From Gambelia wislizenii (taxonomy: Eukaryota > Chordata > Lepidosauria > Squamata > Crotaphytidae), in the NCBI GenBank assembly GCA_030847615.1, contig JAUMIR010000003.1, positions 287,054,265 through 287,118,264 of the forward strand: a stretch of DNA of 64,000 bases, read 5' to 3'. Position 1 is the first letter of the stretch. Each line of letters starts with the position of its first letter. This document shows, piece after piece, positions 35,420 to 46,339 of the stretch. The position numbers and the translations under genes are program-made. The notes under the pieces were generated by a model. The model did not search any database. It saw only the letters and a program-made list of their open reading frames with translations, and was not told where the DNA came from.

Positions 35420-36478
35420 ATGACGAGACGTCAATCAGGAGAAATGCCTGAGATTCAGCAAACATTGATACAGGAATTTAAGAAACTTAGACAAGAAATC
35501 ATAATAGAGATGAAAGAGATGAGGAAAGATGTTAAAAAGGAATTAGATGAATTTGGAAAGAAACTAAATAAGATAACGACTGATGTAGAGAAATTAAATG
35601 AAAAGGTAGAGGAACTTCAAATAAAGTAAAAAAAACTAGAAAAAACAATGGAAGAAATAAATGCAGAGCAGGTGCTAGTCCAGGAAAAGAATTTAGAAAT
35701 ACAATTGAAATTAAAAGAGAAATGCTTGAAATTAAGAGGATTGGTGGAGATGGAAAATGAAGACCTCTATGAAAGGATTTTACTGAGTTTAGCAGAATAC
35801 ATCAAACTCCCTCTGGAAAGGATGGATTTTGAGGTGGATAGAATCTTTAGAATTAACTCAAAGATTGCTAGGCAAAGGATGCTTCCTCGAGATATTGTTA
35901 TATATTTCACTAGAGGGAAGATTAGAAATCAAATTCTGCAAGAAAATTTTGAATCCAAGTTAGTGATAGAGGATTGTGAAATTGAGATATATAAAGATAT
36001 CCCCCCACAAATACTAAAGAAGAGAAAGGATTATCAATGTATTATTTCTAAGCTTCGGAGAAAAGGCATTCAGTATAGGTGGGGAAAAATAGAAGGTATA
36101 ACAGTCACCTATAATCAGAGAAAATATAGACTAAACACGGTAAAGAAAGCAAAGGACTTTATAGTAAAATTTAAGAAAGACTTTGGAGATAGAGAGAAAT
36201 CTACAAAAGATGATAGTAGAGGTTTAAAATCTCCAAAAGAAGGGTCAGAGGAATGAAGAGAAAAACAAATCGAAGAGATTGAGAAAATGAGAGGAGGTAA
36301 AGAGGGTAGTGAAAGACAGTTAGAGGGAAAAGAGGATAGTGAAGAAGAGGAATTGGTGGTAGAGGAGAATGAAGAGGAAGAAGAGGAAGAAGAAGCAGGA
36401 GATATAGAAAGTGATGATGGATTACTGGAAGAGGTTGAAAATGAAGGAAGCCAGGAGGAAGAAGCGGATAATAGTTAA
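35420..36478 (+). pseudogene. L1 ORF1 (nucleic-acid-binding chaperone), two in-frame stops
   Basis: The frame starts at ATG 35,420 (MTRRQSGEMPEIQQ) and stays in one phase to 36,478, with TAA at 35,627 and TGA at 36,254, about 352 codons in all. Residues about 15-100 form a coiled coil rich in K, E and L (FKKLRQEIIIEMKEMRKDVKKEL). The RRM-like and C-terminal domains follow: DLYERILLSLAEYI, PRDIVIYFTRGKIRNQIL, and EIEIYKDIPPQILKKRKDY with KWGKIEGI-like RWGKIEGITVTY. The last 75 or so residues are mainly acidic (EEEEEEEEAG). ORF1p coats L1 RNA and is needed for retrotransposition. The two stops make this copy non-functional. Confidence 0.88.
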
Positions 36479-36529
36479 AGAGACGTGTTATTAGATATAA
36501 CAAATAAGTATACAAACAAAACATTAAAA

Positions 36530-39500
36530 ATGAAAATAAAAATTGTATCTTGGAATGTCAAAGGGATGAATTCCCCACATAAAAGAAACCAAATATTTTA
36601 TAGATTGGAGAAGATGAAAGCAGATATTATATGTATTCAGGAAACCCATATGAAGGACAAAGATCAGAGACTATTGAGGAATAGGAGGATGGGCCAAGAA
36701 TTTATAAATTCAGGACAAGAAAAGAAAAAAGGTATAGCATTATATATAAATAGGAAATGGCCAACGAAAGAGGTATTAAAAGACCCGGATGGGAGATACT
36801 TAGGTGCGGAAACGAATTTCTTGGGGGGAAAAAAACCTTGATTATAGGAGTATATGCACCATCTGAAAATAAAGATAGGTTTTATAGAAATTTGATGAAG
36901 ATACTCCTAGATATGGAACATGAAAGCTTAATACTCCTAGGAGATTGGAATGGAGTTTTGGATCCGGTAAAAGATAGAACAATTAGAAATTGTTAAAAAA
37001 AAAAAAGGAAAGACAAGGGAAATTGCTGAAATCATTTGTGAAATTTATGGAAAGCTTGTCGCTTACTGAGGTATGGCGGCATTAATATGGAGAAAGGAAA
37101 GAATATACTTATTACTCAGAATGTCATAAATCTTTCTCACAGATAGATATGTTTCTTGTCTCCAAAAATATTACAATGAACATGGAAAGGATGGAAATAT
37201 TGCCGAAGGTGTTATCAGACCACAACTTAATATTATTGATGATTAAAGATATCAAGAGAGAATATAATTGGAGACTTAATGAAACTTTATTGCAAGATGA
37301 GAAGGTACAAGAAAAAATAAGACAAGCATTGAAAAATTATTTTGAAGAAAATAGAGAAGGAGAGACATTGATTCAAAATGTATGGGATGCAAGTAAAGTG
37401 GTCCTGAGAGAGATTCTTATGCAAGCAAACTGGGAAAGATATAAAAGGAAAAAAGAGAAAATTCAAATGTTGCAAGAGGCTTTACTAAAGAAAGAGAAAG
37501 AACATGAAAAAGACCCACTAAATGAGGCAGTAAAAAATGAATTAAAGATGATACAAAATCAAATGAAGACGGAATATATGGAAGAGATAGAAAAAAAGAT
37601 GAGGCTTGTAAAACAAAGATTTTACGAGGGAGGAAACAAAATTGGAAAATGGCTAGCATATAAATTGAGAACAGAACAAGAGAAGAAACAGATTTTGAGA
37701 ATTAAGGAAAATGGAAATATAATAACAAATCCTGATAAAATTAGAAACTGTTTCCATAAATATTACACAAATCTGTTTAAGGAGCATAAAATGAAGGAAG
37801 AAAAGGAAGCTAAAATTAAGGAATATTTGATATCACAAAAATTACAGAAAATAAGAGATATGGACAGAGAAGAATTAGATAAACAAATAACGATAGGAGA
37901 AATCGAGCAAGCAGTGAAAAAACTAAAAAATGGGAAAACTCTGGGTCCTGATGGATTCCCAGCAATATATTATAAGACATTTGAAGGAGAATTGAAGAAA
38001 CCCCTATTAAGGACATTTAACACAATATTAAGAGAAGGGAGAATGCCAACCTCCTGGGAAAATGCAAATATTTCATTAATACCAAAAGAAAATAGAAACC
38101 CAGAAGAATTAGGCAACTACAGACCCATTGCGCTTTTAAATACAGATTATAAAATCTTTACGATAATCATGGCGGAACGCTTGAAGAAAATACTAAATGA
38201 ATGGATTGGAAAAGACCAAACTGGTTTTCTACCAAATAGACATATGAGATACAATATAAGAAAGATAGTAAACTTGATAGAATACTTTGAGAAACATCCG
38301 GGAAAGAAATTTGCGCTAGTATGTCTAGACGCAGAGAAAGCTTTCGACAGTGTAAACTGGGTCTGTATGATAGAAACTTTGTGTGAACTGGGTATAGGAC
38401 AAAACTTTTTGAATGGAATTAAAGCGATATATAATAAACAGACTGCTCAAATTATAATAAATGGTCAATGTACAGATAAAATAAAAATAGAGAAAGGGGT
38501 GCGTCAAGGATGCCCCCTTTCCCCATTGATATTTATCACAGTTCTAGAAGTATTATGTAGGGAAATAAGACAAAAGGATGATATACAGGGAGTCAGAATA
38601 AAGAAACATATATTTAAAATGTCAGTTTTTGCCAATGACCTGGCTATAACATTAGAAGATCCATTACAATCGATACAAAATTTACAGAAACTACTAGAAA
38701 GATTTGGCGAGATCTCTGGAATAAGGATAAATAGAGAAAAGACTGTAATGTTGACCAAAAATATAGGGAAGAAAGAGGAAGAAAAATTAAAAGATATATC
38801 AGGCTTTCAAATAGAAAGGAAAATCAAATATTTGGGTATAGTAATTACAAAAAATAACATGGACTTGGTTGAAAATAATTATAAGACAAAATGGAAAGAT
38901 ATTAGGAAGGATTTGGAAAACTGGAAACAGTTGAATTTATCATTAATGGGCAGAGTGGCTGCAGTTAAAATGACGATACTACCGAAAATGCTATATATCT
39001 TCCAAAATTTACCAGTATTAAATAATGATAAGTTATTTAAATAATGGGATAAAGATCTATCTAGGTTCATATGGAACAATAAGAAACCGAGAATAAAATG
39101 GAAATTACTGCAAGAGGAAAAGGTTAAAGGTGGCCTAAACCTTCCAAATTTAAAATTATATCATCAATCTTGTGCATGGTTAAATGAATGGTTCCTATTA
39201 AAAGATGACATGATCATAACCTTAGAGGGAAATGATCTAAGATATGGCTGCATGCCTATTTATGGTATCAAAAAGAGATTATAGATAAAAACTTCAATAA
39301 TCATATTGTGAGAAAATCTTTGTTGAAAGCATGGAAGGAAATGAAGAACAAGATGTATACAAAGATACCTTTATGGGTTTCTCCTCAAGAAGCCTTTAGA
39401 AGAACTGAGATGCCACACCTAGAAACATGGTGGACGTATGGAGATTTATTATATGTTCAGAAAGGAAGTATTAGACTGAAAACAAGAGAGGAATTAGAAC

Positions 39501-40299
39501 AGGAACTAATAAAGTGCAATTGTTTTCAATATAGGCAGATCATGGAGAGATTTACTATGGACAAAAAGTTGATAGGAATTGAGGAGTTAAAAACGGAATT
39601 TGATGAGTTAATTACAGAGGAGAAACCCTTCAAGGTATCAGGAGTATACAAATGGTTCTTAAAGCTAGATTTGGAGTCTGAAGTAGTAAAAGAATTTATG
39701 ATCAGATGGTCACAGGATGTTAGAGACAATATCCCAATAGAGAGCTGGGAAGTTCTATGGAGGAAAATTTGAAATTATTGATAAACAGTGAACTGAAGAA
39801 CTGCTATAAAATGCAATATCGTTGGTACATGACCCCCTCAAGGCTATCAAAAATGTATAGGATGAAAATAAGTAAATGTTGGAAATGTGAAGCGACTGAA
39901 GGCACTTTTTTTCATATGTGGTGGTCATGCAAAATTGTGAAAAAATTCTGGATAAATATTCATAACTTGATAAGAAGGATAATTAAAATGGACTTCAGAT
40001 TAAAACCAGAACTATATCTATTAAATATGTTTGATAGGGACTTCCCGAAGGAATATAAAAGTATGATGCTTTGCATGACTACCACAGCACGTATTGTCCT
40101 TGTGAGAAATTAGAAATCAAAAGCAATTCCGAATAGTGAGGATTGGATGAGGAAATTATCAGAAGTAGCTCAAATGGAACAGCTCACTTATTGGATAAAA
40201 CACCAGTCGAAAAATGAATTCAGAAAAGAATGGAGTAGCCTAATTGAATATTTGAAAGCTGAAGGGAATAGTATAAGAGCAACTTGGTTTATTGATTAA
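36530..40299 (+). pseudogene. L1 ORF2 (endonuclease and reverse transcriptase), broken, active site FAND
   Basis: It begins MKIKIVSWNVKGMNSPHKRN. Endonuclease motifs: QETHMKD, LLGDWNGVLDP and VLSDHNL. Frameshifts lie near 36,830-36,838 (A-run) and near 36,995. From 37,149 to 39,044 the frame is open for 631 codons and has [41 protein letters not shown] (motif A), [13 protein letters not shown] (motif B) and [10 protein letters not shown] (motif C, 38,628-38,639). FADD has become FAND, which removes a catalytic aspartate. TAA at 39,042 and later shifts follow, then a cysteine/histidine motif CWKCEATEGTFFHMWWSC near 39,878-39,931. The end at 40,297-40,299 is inferred from the last open segment. 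Confidence 0.9.
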
Positions 40300-40557
40300 G
40301 GAAACTTGTTAAATATGTAAATAAAGGGATAAATATGTAAATAAAGGGATAAATATGTATCTCTCTGTCGGGGAAATACAGGGAAAATCCTGTATTTAGA
40401 AATTAATGGTATAATACAGTTAAATGTAATAAAGATAGAAAGCCAATGTTAGAAACAAATTCAAAATCCAGACAACAGTGTAAAGGAAGTAATGGATTTT
40501 TATTGTTGTGAAATACGTTTAAAATAGAATAATAATAAAAAAGAAGCTGTAAGCAGC

Positions 40558-40725
40558 ATGGTGTAACATATACTCACCCCTCCATATCCACAAATTCTAT
40601 ATCTATGATTACACATTTTTTTAAAAGGGTCCACTGTACAAAAACTTATAATAAAACCATACAGTACATGCTACTTACCCATAAACAGGTTTCTCTTCAA
40701 TTTTACCTGCTGACTAAAATGTCTT
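40558..40725. other. Short unrecognised gap, possible Tigger-like scrap
   Basis: CACCCCTCCATATCCACAAATTC at about 40,575 resembles a Tigger-like left end, but no matching right end was found. Confidence 0.3.
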
Positions 40726-40968
40726 TGTCCGTACAAGACCAGTTTAAGGGATTTTCTCGCCCCCTGCAATGCTTTATTTTGGGGGCCCCATATGTTTATC
40801 TCAGGTCAGCGTAACCTAACTCAACCTAAGCTATTCACAGTACAGGATATTCAGATTATTACTAATAATGTTTTTGCAGGAAGAGGGTTACTATGGGGGC
40901 CACCACAATGATAGGGCCCCCCGCGGATGCTGACACCACTGGTGCCTTAAACTGGCCCTGTGTCCATA
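40726..40968. mobile_element. hAT-like non-autonomous element, copy 1
   Basis: Element 40,734-40,960 (227 bp). It starts CAAGACCAGTTTAAGGG and ends CCTTAAACTGGCCCTG, imperfect inverted repeats. The flanking octamers are TGTCCGTA (40,726-40,733) and TGTCCATA (40,961-40,968), matching at seven of eight bases. An 8-bp duplication and CAGG-type ends are hAT hallmarks. The interior ATGTTTATCTCAGGTCA and CAGGATATTCAGATTATTACT is nearly identical to copy 2 at 44,973. Confidence 0.85.
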
Positions 40969-41082
40969 ATTTTACTGTAATCTAAAATTTAAGTACTCCT
41001 ATGTTTCAGTTACATAAAAACATAATGCAAAAATTTACAAGAATGTATGTATACTATTATTGCTGTTTGATAGTAATTTAAC

Positions 41083-41165
41083 TGTCATAGTCCTATCCTA
41101 CAGAATCCTGGGATTCATAGTTCAGTAAAATACTTAGTTTGGTAAGATACTTAGAATTCCCTGCA
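41083..41165. repeat. Fragment of the palindromic MITE family
   Basis: AGTCCTATCCTACAGAATCCTGGGATTC..TAGTTCAG and TTAGAATTCCCTGCAATG match one arm and the centre of the family at 25,210 and 49,372. Confidence 0.5.
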
Positions 41166-41409
41166 ATGATAGCATTACAGTTTTTCATACATTTGGATCC
41201 TCATTGTTGGGAATGGACACTATTGATAAATCATTTTTAAAAGCCCTTTGAAACACTTTCCATGGTCATTCCTTGTCCTGTTTTTTCCAATGTTTAATCC
41301 TTTCTACTTTATGACTCTGTTCCACCTGCTTTCTCTTAGAGCAATTTCAGACAAAACCTTTATCATGCCTTCACCATGGCTTATTCACTGTTTTTAATAA
41401 GGCTTCACA

Positions 41410-41645
41410 TTAGTGTATCCACACTATAATTATAGTACAATTATAGTACTTTGATCAATGTTAACTGTTATGGCTCTATTTATATGGAATCCTTGGATTT
41501 GTAGTTTCACGGGGTATTTAGAATAATCTGCCAGAGAGACCTAGTGCCTCACCAAATTGAAAATCCAAGGAATCTGTAGGGCCGAGTCATGGTAGTTAAA
41601 GTGGTATTAAAATGCTATAATTGTGTGGAGTGGAGACACCCTAGG
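41410..41645. repeat. Palindromic MITE (probably hAT-like), second complete copy
   Basis: The left arm TGTATCCACACTATAATTATAG..GTTATGGCTCTATTTATATGG faces the right arm ..GGGCCGAGTCATGGTAGTTAAAGTGGTAT..GCTATAATTGTGTGGAG. The centre has TGGATTTGTAGTTTC. It is a typical hairpin MITE. Confidence 0.6.
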
Positions 41646-42658
41646 TCATCATTCTCCATCTATAATCCTTCCTTATTCTTCTGCTGCTGCTTTCATATTT
41701 TCCCTTCTCAAAGAAAATATCTTAATAGCTAAATAGTACTTTCTGTTTCCTAGTGAAAGGAAATGCCCTGCTGCTGCTGCTGATAATGATGATGATGTAT
41801 GGACGTCCATGGCCTATGCAGGTTTGAGAGCATATACGTTTCTTTTCATCCTAATAGTTTGCATGCATAGACATCACTGAAGGCCTTACTAAATTGTAGA
41901 ATGAGGGTGTTTGTAATATGAAATGAAGGCTCTTTTGTCTTTCCCACAAACAAGAATATTTTTACTTTTAGGTCGTCAGCACACTGACCTGTCCACTCTA
42001 ACCAATCTTGTTGTTGTTTGTTGTTGTTGTTGTTGTTGTTGTTGTTAAAAAAGAACACCTCATGCATTCTCTTGTTCTTCCTCTGTGATCCTTCCCTCTG
42101 TTCTCTATCAACAAGCAGAGTCTTAGGATCCTGGAAGTGTTTCTAAACTTTTTAGTACTTGGAAATATATGCTCTAAAAGGTGTTGGCTGAACATTGAGT
42201 TCTGCACCCTTGATTACAAGGGACAATATTTTTTCATAAGAGTCTCCCCCCAGCACACACACACACACTTGTGCTACATTATCCAATTGTGCTGCAATAT
42301 TATTGCAATATCACTAGGTTCATATGATCTTAACATTTGGAGATAAGGAATTAAAACCAATACAAAGCTCTTTCCCCCTCACAATACAGCTTTACAGTAA
42401 AATGAATAAACACTTACACGTCATCATCATTTTATACAAATGAATATTTTGTTTAGCAAAATTGGGAGAACACAGAACTGTTTGGGACATAAACTGTACA
42501 AATCATGCTGGGATTAAAATGACAAGAAAGGGTTGCTTTGCTAGCGTGGATTCTGTGTGTAACAATAAATAGTGTCAGTTTTCAGGCATTTGACCATTGC
42601 AACAGCTTTTTCAGTATTTCATTTGAGTACTTTAAACAATAATATTATTGGCAGCAAT
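41646..42658. other. Microsatellites in otherwise unrecognised DNA
   Basis: CTG and ATG triplets at about 41,769-41,799; a GTT run at 42,010-42,046; a CA run at about 42,256-42,268. Frames opposite the GTT run read as poly-Asn and are not genes. Confidence 0.6.
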
Positions 42659-43340
42659 TTAGGAGATATCAGACTGGAACAAATAAAAGCCTTTCTGTCC
42701 TGCAATCTCCTCTCCTGCCCCTGTCCCGTCCTTGTCACAGAATGGTTACCAAACTTTTCAGACCTACCTTATTGTCTAATCTCTTCTCCTGCCCCTCTCC
42801 CATTCCTGTCCCAGAACAGTTACCAAACTTTTCATACCTACCTTATTGCCATCTTTATGGCTGCCCAGGAGTGAAAGGAGCTCTAACAGAGCTCCTTTCA
42901 CATCCTGGATTGAAATCCCAGCTGTGCTCATGAGAAAATGAGAGCATGGGAAATTCAAAAAGAAAAAGAAACCCCAAAGAGTAACACCAAGCACAAAAAC
43001 ACACTTAAAACTTTACAAGTAACGCAGGGAGGGTACAAAAAAGTGTGTAACTTACCTGGATGTCCCGATCTCACTGGGAAGTGTTCTGGCGTGGACCTCC
43101 CATTGACGATGGGAACACTACAGCAAAATGGGCCCCTTTTCACTCACTGTCAATTCCATGACAGAAAAGGAACAGGGGATACATTGATAACTTAGCCCAT
43201 CAATAAAAAGCAGCACTGGTGTAACAACAGCTTAACGGGAGCATTACAAGAGGGGAACAATGTCATCTGAAAGGGAAGCCCTTCAGCAATCTCCTGGCAT
43301 CGTGATAATGCCATATTTAGAGTGTATGATAATCTCCCTA
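42659..43340 (+). mobile_element. PIF/Harbinger-like MITE, copy 8, with internal tandem duplication
   Basis: Element 42,662-43,337 (676 bp). Ends are GGAGATATCAGAC and GTATGATAATCTCC; flanks TTA and CTA differ by one base. Near the left end a unit of 74 bp starting AATCTC(C/T)TCTCCTGCCCC occurs twice in tandem (42,704-42,777 and 42,778-42,851), which explains why it is about 100 bp longer than copy 5. The rest follows the family: GGGAAATTCAAAAAG, GATCTCACTGGGAAGTG, and a TTGATAACTTAGCCCATC block. It is non-coding. Confidence 0.82.
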
Positions 43341-43880
43341 GTCTGCAAGAAAATGAAACCATAAAAAAAATGGATTTAATGTGAAGCAATCCACTGATCC
43401 TTGGTGGCAATATTCTGCTTCTCTAAATGGAACAGTTCACTAAAGCATTATGATAGGCAGACAGATAGTTGTAAGGATAAATAGCATACAGGCCATAGAG
43501 TGTGAGAGCCCTATGGGGTAACCTGTGATCATCATCATCATCATCATCTGTTGGCTCTTCTTGGAACACTGAGAACCTCCACTTTCATTTACACTTGACA
43601 TAGATCTCTGCTCTTCTATATTGTATAAATCTATTTCAAACTTGTTTAAGGATGAGAAATGAAAATTATTCTTTTCTGATGTCATATGTATAAACTTACA
43701 TAATATCTCATGCATATAGCCTTTTTTATGGCCCCAAGAGTAGTTTCTACAGTTAGAAAATATGCAAATTCAAAATGAAGAGTTACACTGGCTGGAATTC
43801 TCTAAGCCAGTTACAAATATGTAAGATAAAGTTATGGATTTATGAAAATCACTAGTGAAAATCACCAAAATCATTCACTA
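43341..43880. other. No gene; ATC microsatellite
   Basis: ATCATCATC run at about 43,529-43,549; otherwise unrecognised. Confidence 0.5.
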
Positions 43881-44280
43881 GTTTAAGGAATATGTAGGGA
43901 CTATGAATATTCCCCCAATCCCCCTTTATCAGGCAGAGCCACTGCAAACAATGGGGATTTGTTAATCAGTGGCTGCTGCCTGGTAAAGGGGGATTGTGTG
44001 AATATTCATAGTCCTTACATGTTCTTTAAACAGCTAACAGACATTCCTACCCCACCCCATGAGTGATCTCTGTTGTGAGGGGGGATTGCAAAGAGATCCT
44101 GCATCAGACTGTCACACTGGACATCACTCATGGGAGGGAGTGGGAACATCCATCAGCTGCTTCCTGATTGACCGGGAACAGACCCGTCACTGACAGTGGC
44201 TGCTGCCCAGTGAATGAGGCTCGGGGGAGGGATGGGCTAGGAGACACTACTTACCTACATAACCAAGGTTGTTACATAGC
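43881..44280. repeat. Double-palindrome repeat, copy 2 (well preserved)
   Basis: The first hairpin spans 43,881-44,031, with arms of about 65 bp: GTTTAAGGAATATGTAGGG..CCCCCTTTATCAGGCAG against the complement ending CATGTTCTTTAAAC. The second, at about 44,045-44,160, has CCCCATGAGTGATCTC facing GACATCACTCATGGGAG. The older copy is at 11,090-11,395. No ORF. The outer ends of the element are not resolved. Confidence 0.65.
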
Positions 44281-44950
44281 TAAGTAGGTGAAACAGAGTC
44301 ACAGCATACAAGTCCAGGAAAATTCAAATGAATCTGAATATAATGGAAATTTGTTAAACATATAATGTGCATGGTTAACATGCAAAATAATGATAAAGCT
44401 GTTTCCATTTGCTACTGCAGATGACGACAACATGGCTTTTAATTCCTCAGATTAAAAGAAAGTCAGAAAGGTGAGTTCAATGTTGCATAATTTGTAGGTG
44501 ACTTTAACACTTATGTCAGTGCAACAAAGTATTGAAATCACAAATAAATATCTAATGCATTGTTACACACTGACTGCATAATTTTCTGCTTTCATTTGGA
44601 TTAAATAATTTTACATGTTAGCCAAATGTAATATAACAATGCACATCTGTAATATAGTACAAACATAAAAATCAAAATAAATGAAGAGAAATACTACTTG
44701 AAAGTTTTTGGTTGTGGTAATGACCAGACTACAAAATAGAAACCTTAAATTCTCTTCTCACACTCCTGCATTATATGCCAAATGTTGCTATTTTTAGATC
44801 TAACCTATTCACAATCAAGATTAGCACGGTATACCCACTGAATCTAAGTATCATTGATTCTCTTTCAAGACATTATTAATCATAGATCAAAATTACTGAT
44901 AAGGCTAACCAAGGGTCTGCAAAGTGTTTTGACTACAGCTATGGGTAACT
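44281..44950. other. No gene or named repeat recognised
   Basis: AT-rich sequence before the SINE, without motif. Confidence 0.5.
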
Positions 44951-44964
44951 TAGAGAGCCAGCAT

Positions 44965-45203
44965 GGTGCTGTCAGGACCAGTTTAAGGAATTTTGCCCCC
45001 CCCCTGCAAGGCTTTATTTTGGGGGGGCATATGTTTATCTCAGGTCAATCTAACCTAACTCAACCTAAGCAATTCAGAGTACAGGATATTCAGATTATTA
45101 CTAATAATGTTTTTGCAGAAGGAGGGTTACTATGCCCCCACAATGATGGACCCCCCTGCGGATGCTGACGCCACTGGTTCCTTAAACCGGCCCTGGGTGC
45201 AGT
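44965..45203. mobile_element. hAT-like non-autonomous element, copy 2, inside the SINE
   Basis: Element 44,973-45,195 (223 bp), from CAGGACCAGTTTAAGG to CCTTAAACCGGCCCTG. Flanks GGTGCTGT (44,965-44,972) and GGTGCAGT (45,196-45,203) match at seven of eight. The SINE reads through when the element and one octamer are removed, so the insertion is confirmed twice over. Confidence 0.88.
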
Positions 45204-45261
45204 GGTTTGAGTGTTGAACTAGGACACTGGGAGACCAGGGCTTGAATCCCCACTTGGCCAT

Positions 45262-45467
45262 GAAAACCCACTGGGTGACGAAGGCTTTCACTGCCAGCAT
45301 CCATAGATGTCCTTGGTTTTTTTCCAGGCTGTGAGGCCATGTTCTGGAAGAGTTTGCTTATGATGTTTCACCTGCATCTGTGGCTGGCATCTTAAGAGAA
45401 TGGATGGGTAGGAGTGTGTGTGGTATATATATATATATATATATATATAGGAAAACCACTAGGTGAC
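45262..45467 (-). mobile_element. Retroelement fragment inserted in the SINE (possibly Penelope-like)
   Basis: The 171-bp insert 45,280-45,450 lies between GAAAACCCACTGGGTGAC (45,262-45,279) and GAAAACCACTAGGTGAC (45,451-45,467), a target duplication of about 17 bp. It includes a TA microsatellite at 45,424-45,449. On the minus strand the words GATGCCAGCCACAGATGCAG and GAAACATCATAAGC..TTCCAGAACATGGCC belong to a very common lizard repeat that I associate with Penelope-like elements; that association is from memory and not shown here. Confidence 0.6.
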
Positions 45468-45620
45468 CTTGGGGAAGTCACATTCTCTCAGCCCAGAGGA
45501 AGGCAAGGGCAAACACCGCTGAACAAATTCTGACAAAGAAACCCTATGACAGGTTCACTCTAGGGTCACTGTAAATCAGAAATGATTTGAAGGCAAACAA
45601 CAACAACAACAACAACAATG

Positions 45621-46339
45621 ATGTATGACTCCTAATAACAAAGTGCCATTTATGAAGGTTGCCTTTTAAGAGTTATAGCATGGCAATAAAACATGTGTAA
45701 TAGTAGGCTCTGGTCAATTTCAATTGCTCAATGAGATTATATGGAACCTTGAATAGTGACCTTTTCAGTTAAGGAACATTGTTGAGTAAGGTTGGAAAGC
45801 CATCATCAATGAGTGACACCCTTAAAGCAGTTTTCCTGAAAACTGGCTGCAAAGCGTAAATTTCCATGTCTCTGTTTTCATAGTTCTGTTAATTCTTATG
45901 CCAAAAATGCTTTTATTATTTTTTACACCAAATATATGCTGATGGTGTTGGCGAATCCAACTGAATAGTACTCCAGCTGTGAGAATGAGATTACTGCAGT
46001 CAGAGGGTATGGAGAAATTCTGAACCCTCCTTGGAGATGATTACTTAATTGGAAGAAGATTTGGCAAATGGTTACAGAGGAGTCAAGTCAAAAACCCAGG
46101 ACCGAAGACATTATATTGAGAAATGAATCCAGATTATCTATGTCTACCATCATTAAGAATACAGAAATTAGGGCTGTAGGTATAGTATTAAAAACCAAGC
46201 ATTATGATTATTCAAAAAGATCCATACAAGTTAAAGAAATGCATTAACAGGGCTACAACTACTATTTGGCATAGTGTGGTTGCTTCTTCAGGCAACAAGT
46301 TTTAGGAATCATGTAAGAGTGCAAATTGTTAGCTCATCA
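45621..46339. other. No gene or named repeat recognised
   Basis: No motif on either strand. Confidence 0.5.

Larger units (their letters stand above)
33519..40557 (+). mobile_element. Full-length L1 LINE, lineage 1, with 16-bp target duplication
   Basis: The element spans 33,535-40,541 (about 7.0 kb). AGAAGCTGTAAGCAGC at 33,519-33,534 is repeated exactly at 40,542-40,557. Parts: a 5' UTR of about 1.9 kb starting GGCTTCCGGTC; ORF1 at 35,420-36,478; ORF2 at 36,530-40,299; a 3' UTR of about 240 bp ending in AATAATAATAAAAAAG. The 5' UTR has no upstream monomers. A purine-rich stretch at 33,930-34,550 and a TA run at 35,138-35,160 are its notable parts. Both ORFs are broken, but the exact duplication shows a recent insertion. 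Confidence 0.95.
44951..45620 (+). mobile_element. Sauria-type SINE carrying two later insertions
   Basis: SINE pieces are 44,951-44,972, 45,196-45,279 and 45,451-45,620. The tRNA-derived head has box A TGGTTTGAGTG (45,203-45,213) and box B GGCTTGAATCC (45,239-45,249). The middle has CTTGGGGAAGTCACATTCTC. The 3' end CCCTATGACAGGTTC..GGGTCACTGTAAATCAG..GATTTGAAGGC is followed by a CAA microsatellite (45,599-45,619). The 3' part resembles the BovB LINE end at 25,770, as known for Sauria SINEs. Both inserts keep recognisable target duplications. Confidence 0.88.

Noticed and set aside
42010..42046. Poly-Asn/poly-Thr peptide frames
   Set aside because: They only translate a GTT microsatellite.
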